The notes under the pieces were generated by a model. It made no database searches. It saw only the letters and a list, made by a program, of their open reading frames with translations, and was not told the origin of the DNA. Shown here in pieces: positions 1-8,426 of a stretch of 64,000 bases of DNA. The stretch's first letter is position 1, and each line of letters opens with the position of its first letter. The position numbers were made by a program, and so were the translations under genes. Origin of the DNA: HGM04593 sp045591315 (GTDB lineage: Bacteria; Bacteroidota; Bacteroidia; Bacteroidales; Bacteroidaceae); assembly GCA_045591315.1 (NCBI GenBank), contig JAZNSN010000029.1, positions 1 through 64,000 of the forward strand, given 5' to 3'.

Positions 1-9
1 TAAACCTGG

Positions 10-106
10 TTGATTTTTGGAAATAGTGCGAGGATTGTTTGACTGCTAGTTAGACACTCTGCAAGGAGTGGCTAACTGAAGGAGTTCCACAGCACCCAAA
101 AATCAA
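10..106. ncRNA. candidate structured RNA, family unknown
   Basis: No reading frame of useful length is seen in the first 480 bases. Positions 10-20 are exactly complementary to 96-106 (11 bp), and GTGC at 26-29 can continue the stem with GCAC at 92-95. Inside lies a hairpin with stem 49-59/66-76 (5 bp, one A.G mismatch, 5 bp) and loop 60-65. Such nested pairing suggests a folded RNA or an RNA leader. The strand is not certain because the pairing works on either strand. I could not match it to tRNA, tmRNA or RNase P RNA by their conserved sequences. Confidence 0.35.
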
Positions 107-484
107 ACAGAAAGTTTAAGTGGCAAGACCTCTTTGACTGAAAGATGTCGTTTGCGACTCTTGAACCAAAAAGAGGTTGACTGAAATTCCCGTGTGCCGG
201 GCGTTTTGGTACTTTTGAGCGACAAAAGTACATGATAGAGCGACAACAAGAAGAATAAAAGATAACTGATTAAGGGTAAAACGAACCTTGGAATAAGATA
301 TCTTGTATAGAAATTAATCGTACATGTACAATCTTAACCACAGTAAATTTCTACTGAGCCCTTTCTGCAGCTTTTTTTTTATTATTTTTGTAATGTTTCG
401 TTTTTTTGAACGTCATATAAACAGAGAGCACTATTAAACACCTCTGCAATCGGTATTGTATTTTGCATTAACATTAAATAGATT
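107..484. other. non-coding region with palindrome, upstream of secreted-protein cluster
   Basis: No gene is seen here. A perfect 9-bp inverted repeat (GTACTTTTG, loop, CAAAAGTAC) lies at 209-231, just after a GC-rich CCCG/CGGG pair at about 189-201. A run of T at 371-380 could end a transcript entering from the left. The remainder before the ATG at 485 must hold the promoter of the downstream cluster, but I see no clear TTTG/TAnnTTTG pair. Confidence 0.4.
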
Positions 485-1330
485 ATGAAATCATCAAGTT
501 CATTATTGCTGTTATGTACAGCAATTTTCATTTTCCCTTTCTTGCTCAGGGCTGAGAATAACGACTATAATAGATACCGTCGCCAGTTGAAAGAGAAGCT
601 TGGTATTGAGTTTTCTGTTCCTGACGCTTCTTTTGAATGTATCTCCGGTCCTTTCGGCGATTATGAGACTATGCCGTCTGATATTGTTGACTACTCTAAG
701 GAACATATTCTGAGTTTTGGCGACAATCATCCTCTCCTTGGTTGTGCAGCATACCTGTTCGGCCCTACTGTAAAACTCAATGAGCATTGTCGTGTGGCAA
801 TGATGGATATTGAAAATGTATCTAAACCACGTCCGTTGCATCGGCCTGCACCGCATGATTACACTTTTGCACAAACTTCTTCATGGATGCTCAATAACTG
901 TGGTGAGCCTTGGGCTTTTTTCTATATATATGATATTCGCGGCGTACGTGATGATAATGCTGTCAGGCCTTCACCCGAAGAGTTGCGTGCTATGCAGGAG
1001 AAGACAGATTCGCTTAGAGCGAAATATGAACGGTGTGTAGAGGATGGTGATATTGTGGAAAAGACAAATTGTGACCGTGTATTCATTGTACGCATCCCTG
1101 ATATTGAAAAGATTGGAACGAATCCCGATTTTGCACCGTTTCTTGCAACAGAATATGTAGAGGCCTTGAAGTCAAATGCTACGCAATGCTATGGTGTTGA
1201 GTTCTACAGAAAGGCGAACTATGACCCATTGAAGATGCTGTTCTTTATCAATGCCGATGAAATATCCATTGATGAATGTGTCTCTGATATGGCAGAATAT
1301 ATCAAATTTGGGAATATTGATTTTGAATAA
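485..1330 (+). CDS. secreted protein of unknown function
   Basis: This 281-residue protein starts with a basic and then strongly hydrophobic segment (about residues 1-23, ending LLRA) that looks like a Sec signal peptide, so it probably acts in the periplasm or on the surface. I recognise no domain in the mature part, which is charged and contains several cysteines. The ATG at 485 is the only start that keeps the signal peptide. It is the first gene of a plus-strand run with an LRR protein 11 bp downstream and an ECF sigma/anti-sigma pair after that, so it may be regulated with them or be a target of that sigma factor. Function is not assigned. Confidence 0.75.
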   Translation: MKSSSSLLLLCTAIFIFPFLLRAENNDYNRYRRQLKEKLGIEFSVPDASFECISGPFGDYETMPSDIVDYSKEHILSFGDNHPLLGCAAYLFGPTVKLNEHCRVAMMDIENVSKPRPLHRPAPHDYTFAQTSSWMLNNCGEPWAFFYIYDIRGVRDDNAVRPSPEELRAMQEKTDSLRAKYERCVEDGDIVEKTNCDRVFIVRIPDIEKIGTNPDFAPFLATEYVEALKSNATQCYGVEFYRKANYDPLKMLFFINADEISIDECVSDMAEYIKFGNIDFE

Positions 1331-1341
1331 TTTGTAATAAT

Positions 1342-3033
1342 ATGAAAAGGAATTTATGGCTATTTCTGATGGCGTTGATGTTGCCATATAGTGTTTTTGC
1401 ACATGATTTTATTGTTGACGGCATATGCTACAATGTAATATCGAAGGCCGATTTGACCTGCGAAGTTACATTCAATAGTGATGAACAGCCTGGGAATGTT
1501 TACAGGAAATTCTACAAGGATGTTGTTTTTGTGCCTGAGAAAGTCTCCTTTGGCGGCAATGAGTACTCTGTTATTGCTGTTGGCGAGAAAGCTTTTGCGT
1601 TCAATGATGAGCTGTTGTCTGTGGTTTTGCCAAAGACTATTGTATCGATCGGGCATGACGCGTTTTCATGCTGTCCTGAATTCAAGAGTCTGACAATCCC
1701 TGAGAATGTTCAGGATTTCAATAATATTTCGTTTCATAGCATGCCATCGTTGGAGTATCTGGCGGTGGATGAGAATAATGAGTTCTTCGATAGCCGTGAA
1801 GGCTGCAATGCTATTATTAAGACAGAATCGAATACATTGTATGTGGCTTGCAAGAATACGGTAATCCCCGACGGCGTGAAGGTTATTGCAGATGGTGCAT
1901 TTCTCACTTTTTTCTCGTCTCCTATACAGAATGAATCTTTTGAACTGGTTATCCCTAAAAGCGTGGAGACTATTGAGCGTCAGGCATTTGCAGGATGCGG
2001 GCCTTTGAAGAAAATTGTTCTTTCCGAAGGGCTGAAACGTATCGGGCACTGGGCGTTCAACGGTACTTCGATAGAGAGCATTGTAATACCAGCTTCGGTG
2101 TTGGATATTGATAATGCTGCTTTTTATGGGTGCGATTCATTGAAGGTAATAAAGGTAAATAAAGGCAACAGGGTTTATGATAGCCGTAAGGGATGCAATG
2201 CTATTATCGAGACTGAGAGTGATAAACTTGTCCAAGGATGTGCTTCATCGGCTATTCCCCAAGGTGTGAAGGTTATAGGTCGTAATGCTTTTTGGAGAGC
2301 TGGAATAAAGAAAATAGAGTTCCCGTCATCAGTAGAACTTATAGAAGACGGTGCATTCAGACATTGCAGTGAATTGAAAGATGTTGTTATCCCAGGAAAT
2401 GTTAAGGAGATAAAATATGGAGCATTTGAGCTTAGCGGTATGGAGGAACTGATAGTAGAAGAGGGAGTAGAGTTTATTGCTCCGTCTGCTTTCAGATTGT
2501 GCAAGAATCTTAAGCTGGTATCTCTTCCGGAATCGCTCAAGAAGGCTGAATCGTCTGATCGTTATAACATGTTTGAAGGTTGCCGGAAACTTGAAAGAGT
2601 TAAACTGCCGAATGGCAACAGTGTCTATTATTGTAATGGCGATGTGTTGCTTGAAAGAGAAACGAGAAAGGTGATTGCAGGGTGGGGTATAGACCGTTGT
2701 TCAATGGCGAATGGCTTGCGTAGTATGCAGGCAAAAAAGATTGGTTTTCAGGCTTTTGCAGGACATGAACTGCTTGCTCATGTGGTGCTGCCTGAGACTC
2801 TTGAGGAGATTGAGTCTGAAGCATTTCGTGACTGCAAGGCATTGCGAGCGATAGTGTGCCGCTCAACTGTTCCCCCAGTGCTTGGAGAGGATGTGTTCGA
2901 AATACATTCTGCTAATGGGTATGACTTGCCTTTGCAGGAGAGGGCTGTAGTAGTTGTCCCAAAAGGTTCGCTTGGTGCTTATAGAAATGCTCCGGGCTGG
3001 AAGGATTTCAAGCATATTATTGAATTGAAATAA
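1342..3033 (+). CDS. secreted BspA-type leucine-rich repeat protein (LRR_5)
   Basis: The 563-residue product has a signal peptide (residues 1-20, ending VFAHD) followed by many repeats of the type 'I..gAF..C..L..v..P..v..I' that mark the BspA/LRR_5 family. Repeats run from about residue 60 to 520 and the C-terminus has the usual VVVPKGSLGAYR-type end piece. A phrase FDSREGCNAI/YDSRKGCNAI occurs twice, showing internal duplication. In Bacteroidales and Prevotella such proteins are surface or secreted adhesins or unknown binding proteins. It sits 11 bp after the previous secreted protein and 12 bp before an ECF sigma factor. The kinase at 6846-8417 carries the same kind of repeats, so the two loci may be related. 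Confidence 0.88.
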   Translation: MKRNLWLFLMALMLPYSVFAHDFIVDGICYNVISKADLTCEVTFNSDEQPGNVYRKFYKDVVFVPEKVSFGGNEYSVIAVGEKAFAFNDELLSVVLPKTIVSIGHDAFSCCPEFKSLTIPENVQDFNNISFHSMPSLEYLAVDENNEFFDSREGCNAIIKTESNTLYVACKNTVIPDGVKVIADGAFLTFFSSPIQNESFELVIPKSVETIERQAFAGCGPLKKIVLSEGLKRIGHWAFNGTSIESIVIPASVLDIDNAAFYGCDSLKVIKVNKGNRVYDSRKGCNAIIETESDKLVQGCASSAIPQGVKVIGRNAFWRAGIKKIEFPSSVELIEDGAFRHCSELKDVVIPGNVKEIKYGAFELSGMEELIVEEGVEFIAPSAFRLCKNLKLVSLPESLKKAESSDRYNMFEGCRKLERVKLPNGNSVYYCNGDVLLERETRKVIAGWGIDRCSMANGLRSMQAKKIGFQAFAGHELLAHVVLPETLEEIESEAFRDCKALRAIVCRSTVPPVLGEDVFEIHSANGYDLPLQERAVVVVPKGSLGAYRNAPGWKDFKHIIELK

Positions 3034-3045
3034 AACAGGACAGGC

Positions 3046-3534
3046 ATGACTGCAGAACAGTTCAAGGAACGGTTTATACAGATATATCCAAAGCTCTTTG
3101 CTATTGCTATGGCGAACATCGGCAATAGTGATGACGCTAAGGATGTCATGCAGTCATTGTATATAAAGTTATGGGAGAAGCGTGGCGAATTGGGGACTGT
3201 CAAGAATGATATGGGATACTGCCGCATAATGCTCATTAATATATGTCGTGACAGATGGCGGACAAAACTCCTTGAACCGGATTGGGCTGCCGAATACGAG
3301 GATGTGATGTATGATGCCCATTCGGAGCTGGAAACAGAAGATGTACGGGATAAAATAGAGAGGTTCATCGCTTGCTTGCCCGCAAGACAGCGTTGCATAA
3401 TGACGATGCGCATGCAAGGAGCAACAACCGACGAGATAATAGAGGCCACTGGTCTGAGTGTCGAGAATGTCCGTACAATACTCTCGCGTACAAGGCAATT
3501 GGTAAAGGATTTCTATAATAAAATAAACAGATAG
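3046..3534 (+). CDS. ECF-type RNA polymerase sigma-70 factor
   Basis: 162 residues, the usual size for an extracytoplasmic-function sigma factor. Region 2 covers about residues 5-75 (YPKLFAIAMANIGNSDDAKDV and following, with the helix that binds the -10 element). Region 4 covers about residues 105-155 (LPARQRCIMTMRMQGATTDE ... SVENVRTILSRTRQ), a typical helix-turn-helix. It directs core RNA polymerase to a small regulon, probably including this cluster. The next gene begins 5 bp downstream and codes a membrane protein in the anti-sigma position, the standard arrangement for holding such a factor inactive at the membrane. Confidence 0.92.
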   Translation: MTAEQFKERFIQIYPKLFAIAMANIGNSDDAKDVMQSLYIKLWEKRGELGTVKNDMGYCRIMLINICRDRWRTKLLEPDWAAEYEDVMYDAHSELETEDVRDKIERFIACLPARQRCIMTMRMQGATTDEIIEATGLSVENVRTILSRTRQLVKDFYNKINR

Positions 3535-3538
3535 CGTA

Positions 3539-4480
3539 ATGGAATATGATAAACTGAAAGATAAGTTCTTCTTGGGAACCTCAACCCGTGAGGAGGAAGA
3601 CGAGCTCCGTCGCTATTTGTTGAGTGACTCTCTGTCGGCCGAAGCTCAAGAGGAGAAAGAGCTTCTTCTTGCAATGTTGCAGCCTGGCGATTATGGCTGT
3701 GATGAGGAGATGAAAGAGGTTGCGGCTTTGATTGACAGGCTTGCTGAAGAAGAGAGTGCAAAAGCCTTGCATGGGAGTACGGCACGCAGGATAGTGCTTC
3801 GATATGTTTTTCCGGCTATTGCTGTCGCAGCAGTGTTGGCGTTGCTGTTGACGGTTGTACCTTATTCCGGCAACTCTGTTAAACACGGTAAGGAATCTCA
3901 AATAGCAGTTGTCGCTCCAGTGACGGAACAGAAGCAGAATGGTTCTGCCGTGAATAAAGAAGAACCAGTCGAATCTGTTTTGCCGAAAGGTGCCGGAAAA
4001 GAGAGTGTTGCCGGAAATGGGCTTGACATAAACCGTGCTAAAAGTGTTGATTCCTATAATAAAAGCTCTTTATTGGCAACTTCAAATGAAAAGAAGCCGG
4101 CAGCTTCTACAGGAAGTCCGGTTGTCCTGCGGTCAGGTGCTCTTCCGCCGATATCTGAGTCCGATAAGAATGAAAGCTGGGTGGTTATTACAGTAAGCGA
4201 GCCTCCTGCACATAGGGATGAAGAATCATTGGCATCCGTGTCACAATCCGCTGATGTCAGTGATGTTCATAAAGAAGCATCTGACGACAAGGAAAACGTA
4301 TATATAGGTAGCAATTCTTCATTCCGCCTCAGGGGGGTGAGGAACGATACCATTAAAGACCCAAAGGAGGCTATCGACCATTTGGATGCCTTGTTTGCAA
4401 TTTTCTCCGATGCTACGGATGTGGTGGTGAAAGAGCAGGAAATGCATCTCAAACAGCTCACCGTCAGCAATCAAGAATAA
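3539..4480 (+). CDS. probable membrane anti-sigma factor
   Basis: 313 residues with a charged cytoplasmic N-terminal part (1-80), one transmembrane helix at about 86-106 (IVLRYVFPAIAVAAVLALLL), and a long polar, Ser/Lys/Glu-rich C-terminal part on the far side of the membrane. That layout, and its place 5 bp after an ECF sigma gene, suggest it binds and restrains the sigma factor. I do not see the FecR domain found in many Bacteroidetes anti-sigma factors, so the periplasmic part is of an unassigned kind. The GTCTT-type repeats of the C-terminal part are low in complexity and may be a spacer. The anti-sigma role is inferred from position and topology. Confidence 0.65.
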   Translation: MEYDKLKDKFFLGTSTREEEDELRRYLLSDSLSAEAQEEKELLLAMLQPGDYGCDEEMKEVAALIDRLAEEESAKALHGSTARRIVLRYVFPAIAVAAVLALLLTVVPYSGNSVKHGKESQIAVVAPVTEQKQNGSAVNKEEPVESVLPKGAGKESVAGNGLDINRAKSVDSYNKSSLLATSNEKKPAASTGSPVVLRSGALPPISESDKNESWVVITVSEPPAHRDEESLASVSQSADVSDVHKEASDDKENVYIGSNSSFRLRGVRNDTIKDPKEAIDHLDALFAIFSDATDVVVKEQEMHLKQLTVSNQE

Positions 4481-4515
4481 ACGACACAAATGATAAAGAA
4501 GTAAAATCAAACAAT

Positions 4516-5037
4516 ATGAGAATCAGATTATTCATAACTCTCTTGCTTTGCCTTCCTCTCAGCATATCGGCAACAGATGCCGGTGACGATGGCTATGACG
4601 ATATTGACGGTTTCTTTGCATTGTGCAGCAAGGTTAAGTCTCCGGGCTTGCGATACACATATATATCCAAGCTAATGATGGAGAGAGTTTCCTCTCTTCC
4701 TGCAACAGGCAATTTTGACCTCAAACCAATAAGCGAGAAGGTTGATTTCGTTCAAAGCATTTATATCATCCCTTCCTTTGAAAGTGTAGGCGAGTGTGCG
4801 TCAAAAGCCGAAAAACTGCCACAATCGGCAAGTGAGAACGGTTTTGAGCGTGTAATGTCATTCAATAAGGACGGTTCGCATACCAATATCCTGCTAAAGA
4901 GCGGTGAAGGAGGGCTTAACTCTCTTCTTATGACCAATGTGTGTTATAATGCCGAAGGTAAAATTGAGTCGGTCGTCGTGGCATTGATTGGCGGGGTCTT
5001 CTCTTTCGAAGAGATTCTTTCCTTGATGAAGTTATGA
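4516..5037 (+). CDS. secreted DUF4252-like protein
   Basis: 173 residues with a clear signal peptide (residues 1-20, ending SISATDA). The mature part has an early 'F' segment followed by RYTYISKLMMERV, then a basic stretch ending in a hydrophobic C-terminus (GGVFSFEEILSLMKL). This pattern resembles DUF4252 proteins, which in Bacteroides sit directly after ECF sigma and anti-sigma genes, as here. Their function is unknown. The start ATG at 4516 follows a 35-bp gap after the anti-sigma gene. The family call rests on context and overall pattern only. Confidence 0.6.
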   Translation: MRIRLFITLLLCLPLSISATDAGDDGYDDIDGFFALCSKVKSPGLRYTYISKLMMERVSSLPATGNFDLKPISEKVDFVQSIYIIPSFESVGECASKAEKLPQSASENGFERVMSFNKDGSHTNILLKSGEGGLNSLLMTNVCYNAEGKIESVVVALIGGVFSFEEILSLMKL

Positions 5038-5058
5038 ACTGTTAAATGATAAATTTTG

Positions 5059-5613
5059 ATGAAAAGGATTTTAGCATATATACTTATTTTATTGCCGTTT
5101 GCCGCATGGGCACAGCGTTTTAATGAATATGACCGTAAGGTTTTCAATGAAGGTCAGGTTCTCAACAGTTCCGATATGGAGTTTGCTTCATCAGATATCC
5201 CTTGGGACCCTGGATCTCCGTTGAAGTTGTACAGCATACACGACGAGGGTGAAGAAACTATAGTTGTCTTTTCGTATTCAATCTATTTCGATTCCCAATG
5301 GGTGACATTCAGCAAGGGCATATATGTTGAAGACAACAAGAGCGGCGATATTTATAAGGTCCGTGGATATTATGGCGACCTTACTATGGACCGTCTTCTG
5401 ATTGTAAAAGGTTGTAAAGGCAAGAATGTGCTTGTTGCATTGAGATTCCCGAAGTTCAAACGTAATGTAAGGAACATAACCATTCACAGCCCGAAGCACG
5501 AAGATGATATAGAACCTTCGAACATGAGCGGGAAGTCAATCGATGTCATTGCTTCGAATGTACGTGTTAAGGATTATCGAAACAGGCATACGATGCGCAA
5601 GGTATATGAATAA
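5059..5613 (+). CDS. secreted protein of unknown function
   Basis: 184 residues starting at the ATG at 5059; a TTG three bases upstream is in frame but less likely. Residues 1-16 form a short signal peptide (MKRILAYILILLPFAAWAQ), so the product is exported. The mature domain is rich in beta-type sequence, with no motif I recognise. It is the last gene of the sigma-factor cluster, 21 bp after the DUF4252-like gene, and is followed by a strong terminator. It may be a second small periplasmic partner of that system. Confidence 0.7.
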   Translation: MKRILAYILILLPFAAWAQRFNEYDRKVFNEGQVLNSSDMEFASSDIPWDPGSPLKLYSIHDEGEETIVVFSYSIYFDSQWVTFSKGIYVEDNKSGDIYKVRGYYGDLTMDRLLIVKGCKGKNVLVALRFPKFKRNVRNITIHSPKHEDDIEPSNMSGKSIDVIASNVRVKDYRNRHTMRKVYE

Positions 5614-5617
5614 AAAT

Positions 5618-5663
5618 AAGAAGCTTTAAGTTTATGAAGTTTATTTTCTTATAGAAGCTTCTT
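5618..5663. terminator. weak hairpin after sigma-factor cluster
   Basis: AAGAAGCTT at 5618-5626 is complementary to AAGCTTCTT at 5655-5663 with a long 28-base loop. It lies just after the stop of the last gene. It may help 3' end formation, but the perfect hairpin at 5711-5746 is the better terminator. Confidence 0.25.
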
Positions 5664-5710
5664 CTCATTCATTTCCACAACTAATGAAGGCGACCAGATT
5701 TTTTTGAAGT

Positions 5711-5746
5711 AAACCCCAAAAGTTGGACAAAAAACTTTTGGGGTTT
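5711..5746. terminator. bidirectional terminator
   Basis: A perfect 14-bp stem (5711-5724 with 5733-5746, AAACCCCAAAAGTT) and an 8-base loop is followed by T-rich sequence on one side and preceded by A-rich sequence on the other. It lies between convergent genes: the sigma cluster ending at 5613 and the reductase ending at 5756. Confidence 0.8.
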
Positions 5747-5755
5747 ATTTTATGC

Positions 5756-6760
5756 TTAAGAAAATAACTTCAGGTTATCGAACGATGCAGTTAGCTCTCC
5801 CTCCTCTATGCGGTGGATTATCTCAACCACTTTGTCGTTCATTGGGGTAGGGACGCCTACCTTGCGGCCGTAGCTGCTTACGACTCCGTTTATTGCATCT
5901 ACCTCTGTCTTTTTCCCGTTCTCAAGGTCTTGCAGCATGCTGGCTTTTAAGAGTGCATGCTTGCGTATTGCTATGGGGATAATGAAGAACGATATGGCTT
6001 TCTTTATACGTCCCTTGTAGTCGAGCAACTTTACTATATCCTTGCCCTGTACCGGCTCAATCCTGATATTGCCGGCTGCGCACACGTCTATGCACTCCTT
6101 TATGATTGCCTGTACAATTCTCCTCGAAGCCTTGTTGCCGGCTGCTTCGCCGAAGGTGCATCCGAGTACTGCGCTCATTCCTGAGAATGCCGAGTTTATG
6201 AGCAGCTTGCTCCAACGCGAACCAATGAAGTTCTTGTCTATCTCTACATGCCCCATAAGTTCCAGAAGCGACTTTACCTTGTCGATATGCTTGTTAGGTT
6301 TTTTCTGCAGCGAGCCAAGAGAGAAGGTAAGCGAGTCGGCCGCACTTGTAAGTTCGCATGTTCCCGGCCCTTGCATTGTCGCACCCCATGCTACAGTACA
6401 TCCCAACACGCGTTCTTCACCGATTATTTCACCGATTTCTATCTCCGGGATTCCGTTCTGCAGGGTAACGATAACTCCGTTGTCGGATAGGTAATCCTTT
6501 ATGTAGGTTACAACCTTCTTGTTCTGCTGTTGCTTTGTCATGAGGAATATTATATCATATTTCCCCGACATCTCATCCGGTGTATATGCATGCACCGGCT
6601 GTGTAAAGTTTACCGTTCCGGTTACAGCCGCGCCTCTCTTGTTCAGTGCCTCAATATGTGCCTTGTTGCGGTTTATCAGTTCTATCTTGCCGCCGTTCTT
6701 GGTAATGTATGCACCCAGGATTGTTCCTAGGGAGCCTGCTCCGTATATTGCTGCTCTCAT
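5756..6760 (-). CDS. panE: ketopantoate reductase family protein (2-dehydropantoate 2-reductase)
   Basis: 334 residues. The N-terminus MRAAIYGAGSLGTILGAYI is the NADPH-binding Rossmann motif of the PanE/ApbA family. The second half has the expected helical domain, with RWSKLLINSAFSGMSAVLG where the family has its catalytic lysine, and a C-terminal segment KTEVDAINGVV typical of substrate binding (Glu/Asn). The enzyme reduces 2-dehydropantoate to pantoate in pantothenate and CoA synthesis. Some relatives act on other 2-keto acids, so the exact substrate is inferred. It is a single gene, ending beside the bidirectional terminator. Confidence 0.85.
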   Translation of the reverse strand: MRAAIYGAGSLGTILGAYITKNGGKIELINRNKAHIEALNKRGAAVTGTVNFTQPVHAYTPDEMSGKYDIIFLMTKQQQNKKVVTYIKDYLSDNGVIVTLQNGIPEIEIGEIIGEERVLGCTVAWGATMQGPGTCELTSAADSLTFSLGSLQKKPNKHIDKVKSLLELMGHVEIDKNFIGSRWSKLLINSAFSGMSAVLGCTFGEAAGNKASRRIVQAIIKECIDVCAAGNIRIEPVQGKDIVKLLDYKGRIKKAISFFIIPIAIRKHALLKASMLQDLENGKKTEVDAINGVVSSYGRKVGVPTPMNDKVVEIIHRIEEGELTASFDNLKLFS

Positions 6761-6845
6761 GTTTCTTTATGATTAGTTTCGGTAAAGATAGTGACAACCG
6801 TTCATTCCTGCAATAATCGGGCGTCGGTTTTGCATGCTGTGGATG

Positions 6846-8417
6846 TTATAATCCTTCGTTTGCAGGCATGGGGTTAATGTCATATTCTCCCCAATTGAAA
6901 TCTTTTTTATAGCTGTCGAGTGCATCTTCGGGAACATAGACATTTACATCGGCAGTGTTGAATATTGCAGTTATGCGTGGCGGAACCGTTGCATGGATGT
7001 AAACGGCTTTCAGGCTGTCACACTCATAGAATGCATAGTCGCCAATCTCCTGCACATTTGCCGGGATGACAATCTTCTGCAGTGCCTGGCAGTTGTAGAA
7101 TACCCCACGTTCGAGTACCTTTAGAGTTTGTGGAAAGCTTATGTTCTTGAGTCTTGCGCATGATACAAACGCATCCAGGCATATACGTTCAACACCTTCC
7201 GGTATATGTATGTCTTCGATGTCTGTAGCGACAAAAGCCAGTGAACTGATCTCTTTTGCAACAGGAAGCTTCACTTTTCTAAGACTCCTCATGTCAATGA
7301 ATGCTCCGCTGAACTCTTTTACAGAGTTAGGTATGTTCATTGTGACAACGGAGTCGCAATAGTAGAAGGCTCCTTTGCCAATGACCTCAACACCTTCGGG
7401 AATGTGTACCGACAGAATATCTCTTCTCTTGAATGCAGAATCGCTTATCGCTACAGTCCTGTACACTTTTCCGTGTATTGTTATTTCCGGTTCAATGTAT
7501 ATGTTGTTATTCTTGCCTTCTCCCCCGACAACTATGCATGTCAACTCCTCTTGCGACAGAATGCGGTAGTCAACACCATTGAATGTTGCCGATAACGCCA
7601 GCTCTGTTTCCTTTTTCGTTAACAGGAACGGCAACAGAAGTGCAATTGCTATAATGCAACAGCTGATAGCCATAATGTGCCATCTGTTCTTTTTCTTCAA
7701 CGCGCTGATAGCCTCTTCGGTATCCTTGAAACGTTGTTTCTTCTCTTTTCTAAGGCAACGGTACATGAATATTTTCAGGTGTTGCGAGAACTTTGCCCCT
7801 GTATGTTCCTTTATGTAGCGTAGCAGCAATCCGACAGAAAAAATATCGCTCTGAACGTCAATCTCTTTGAATTCTTCTACCTCTGGGGCAAAGAACCCTG
7901 CCGAACAACCGGCCGTGTGGCTGTATGCAGCGTTGGAACAGAATCCCAAATCGACAATTTTTACATTGTTGCCGAACTTGGTCAGCATTATATTCTTGGG
8001 GTTTATGTCCATGTACAGGATATCCTTTCTATGCAGCTCCTGCAATCCCTCAAGCAGCTGCAGCAACATTCTGCGTATATTCTTCTCTTTGAGGAACCAG
8101 GCCGGGTCCCTCTCCAGCTTCTGCCCGATGTTCTCTCCAATAACATATTCCATAAGTATGTATGGCCCCTCGTTATCGTTGCCCATACTTACATATTGGG
8201 GTATATAAGGGCTGTTGAGCGATTTGCCCAACTCATACTCCTTTTCGAATAATATACGGTATTTGGGGTCGTCTGCAAATTCCGGGCGCAACCGTTTCAT
8301 GAACAGCTTTTTCCCGTTTATCGTCACAACGTATGCTTCGCTTGTCCCTCCGTTAGAGTCAAGCCTGTCAATGCTTGCGAGTTCTGCATCCCTGCTCAAA
8401 AAACCGGAATCCTGCAT
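6846..8417 (-). CDS. membrane Ser/Thr protein kinase fused to BspA-type leucine-rich repeats
   Basis: 523 residues in three parts. Residues about 12-240 form a Hanks-type kinase: GGTSEAY as glycine loop, Lys41 in LFMKRLR, catalytic loop YMDINPKN with Asp137 and Asn142, DLG at 156-158 replacing DFG, and SDIFSVGLLL of subdomain IX. Residues about 247-267 form one transmembrane helix. Residues about 275-520 carry LRR_5 repeats (IGKGAFYYCDSV, IGDYAFYECDSL) and an end piece VYVPEDALDSYKK. With the kinase inside, the repeats would lie outside the inner membrane, like a receptor kinase in reverse order. HRD is changed to YMD and DFG to DLG, but key Lys, Asp and Asn remain, so it may be active. A probable DNA-binding protein is encoded 9 bp upstream on the same strand and could be its target. 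Confidence 0.85.
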   Translation of the reverse strand: MQDSGFLSRDAELASIDRLDSNGGTSEAYVVTINGKKLFMKRLRPEFADDPKYRILFEKEYELGKSLNSPYIPQYVSMGNDNEGPYILMEYVIGENIGQKLERDPAWFLKEKNIRRMLLQLLEGLQELHRKDILYMDINPKNIMLTKFGNNVKIVDLGFCSNAAYSHTAGCSAGFFAPEVEEFKEIDVQSDIFSVGLLLRYIKEHTGAKFSQHLKIFMYRCLRKEKKQRFKDTEEAISALKKKNRWHIMAISCCIIAIALLLPFLLTKKETELALSATFNGVDYRILSQEELTCIVVGGEGKNNNIYIEPEITIHGKVYRTVAISDSAFKRRDILSVHIPEGVEVIGKGAFYYCDSVVTMNIPNSVKEFSGAFIDMRSLRKVKLPVAKEISSLAFVATDIEDIHIPEGVERICLDAFVSCARLKNISFPQTLKVLERGVFYNCQALQKIVIPANVQEIGDYAFYECDSLKAVYIHATVPPRITAIFNTADVNVYVPEDALDSYKKDFNWGEYDINPMPANEGL

Positions 8418-8426
8418 TTTAACCGA

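Noticed and set aside
1..480. tRNA, tmRNA or RNase P RNA
   Set aside because: None of their conserved sequence marks (CCA end, T-loop GGTTCGA, RNase P core) is present.
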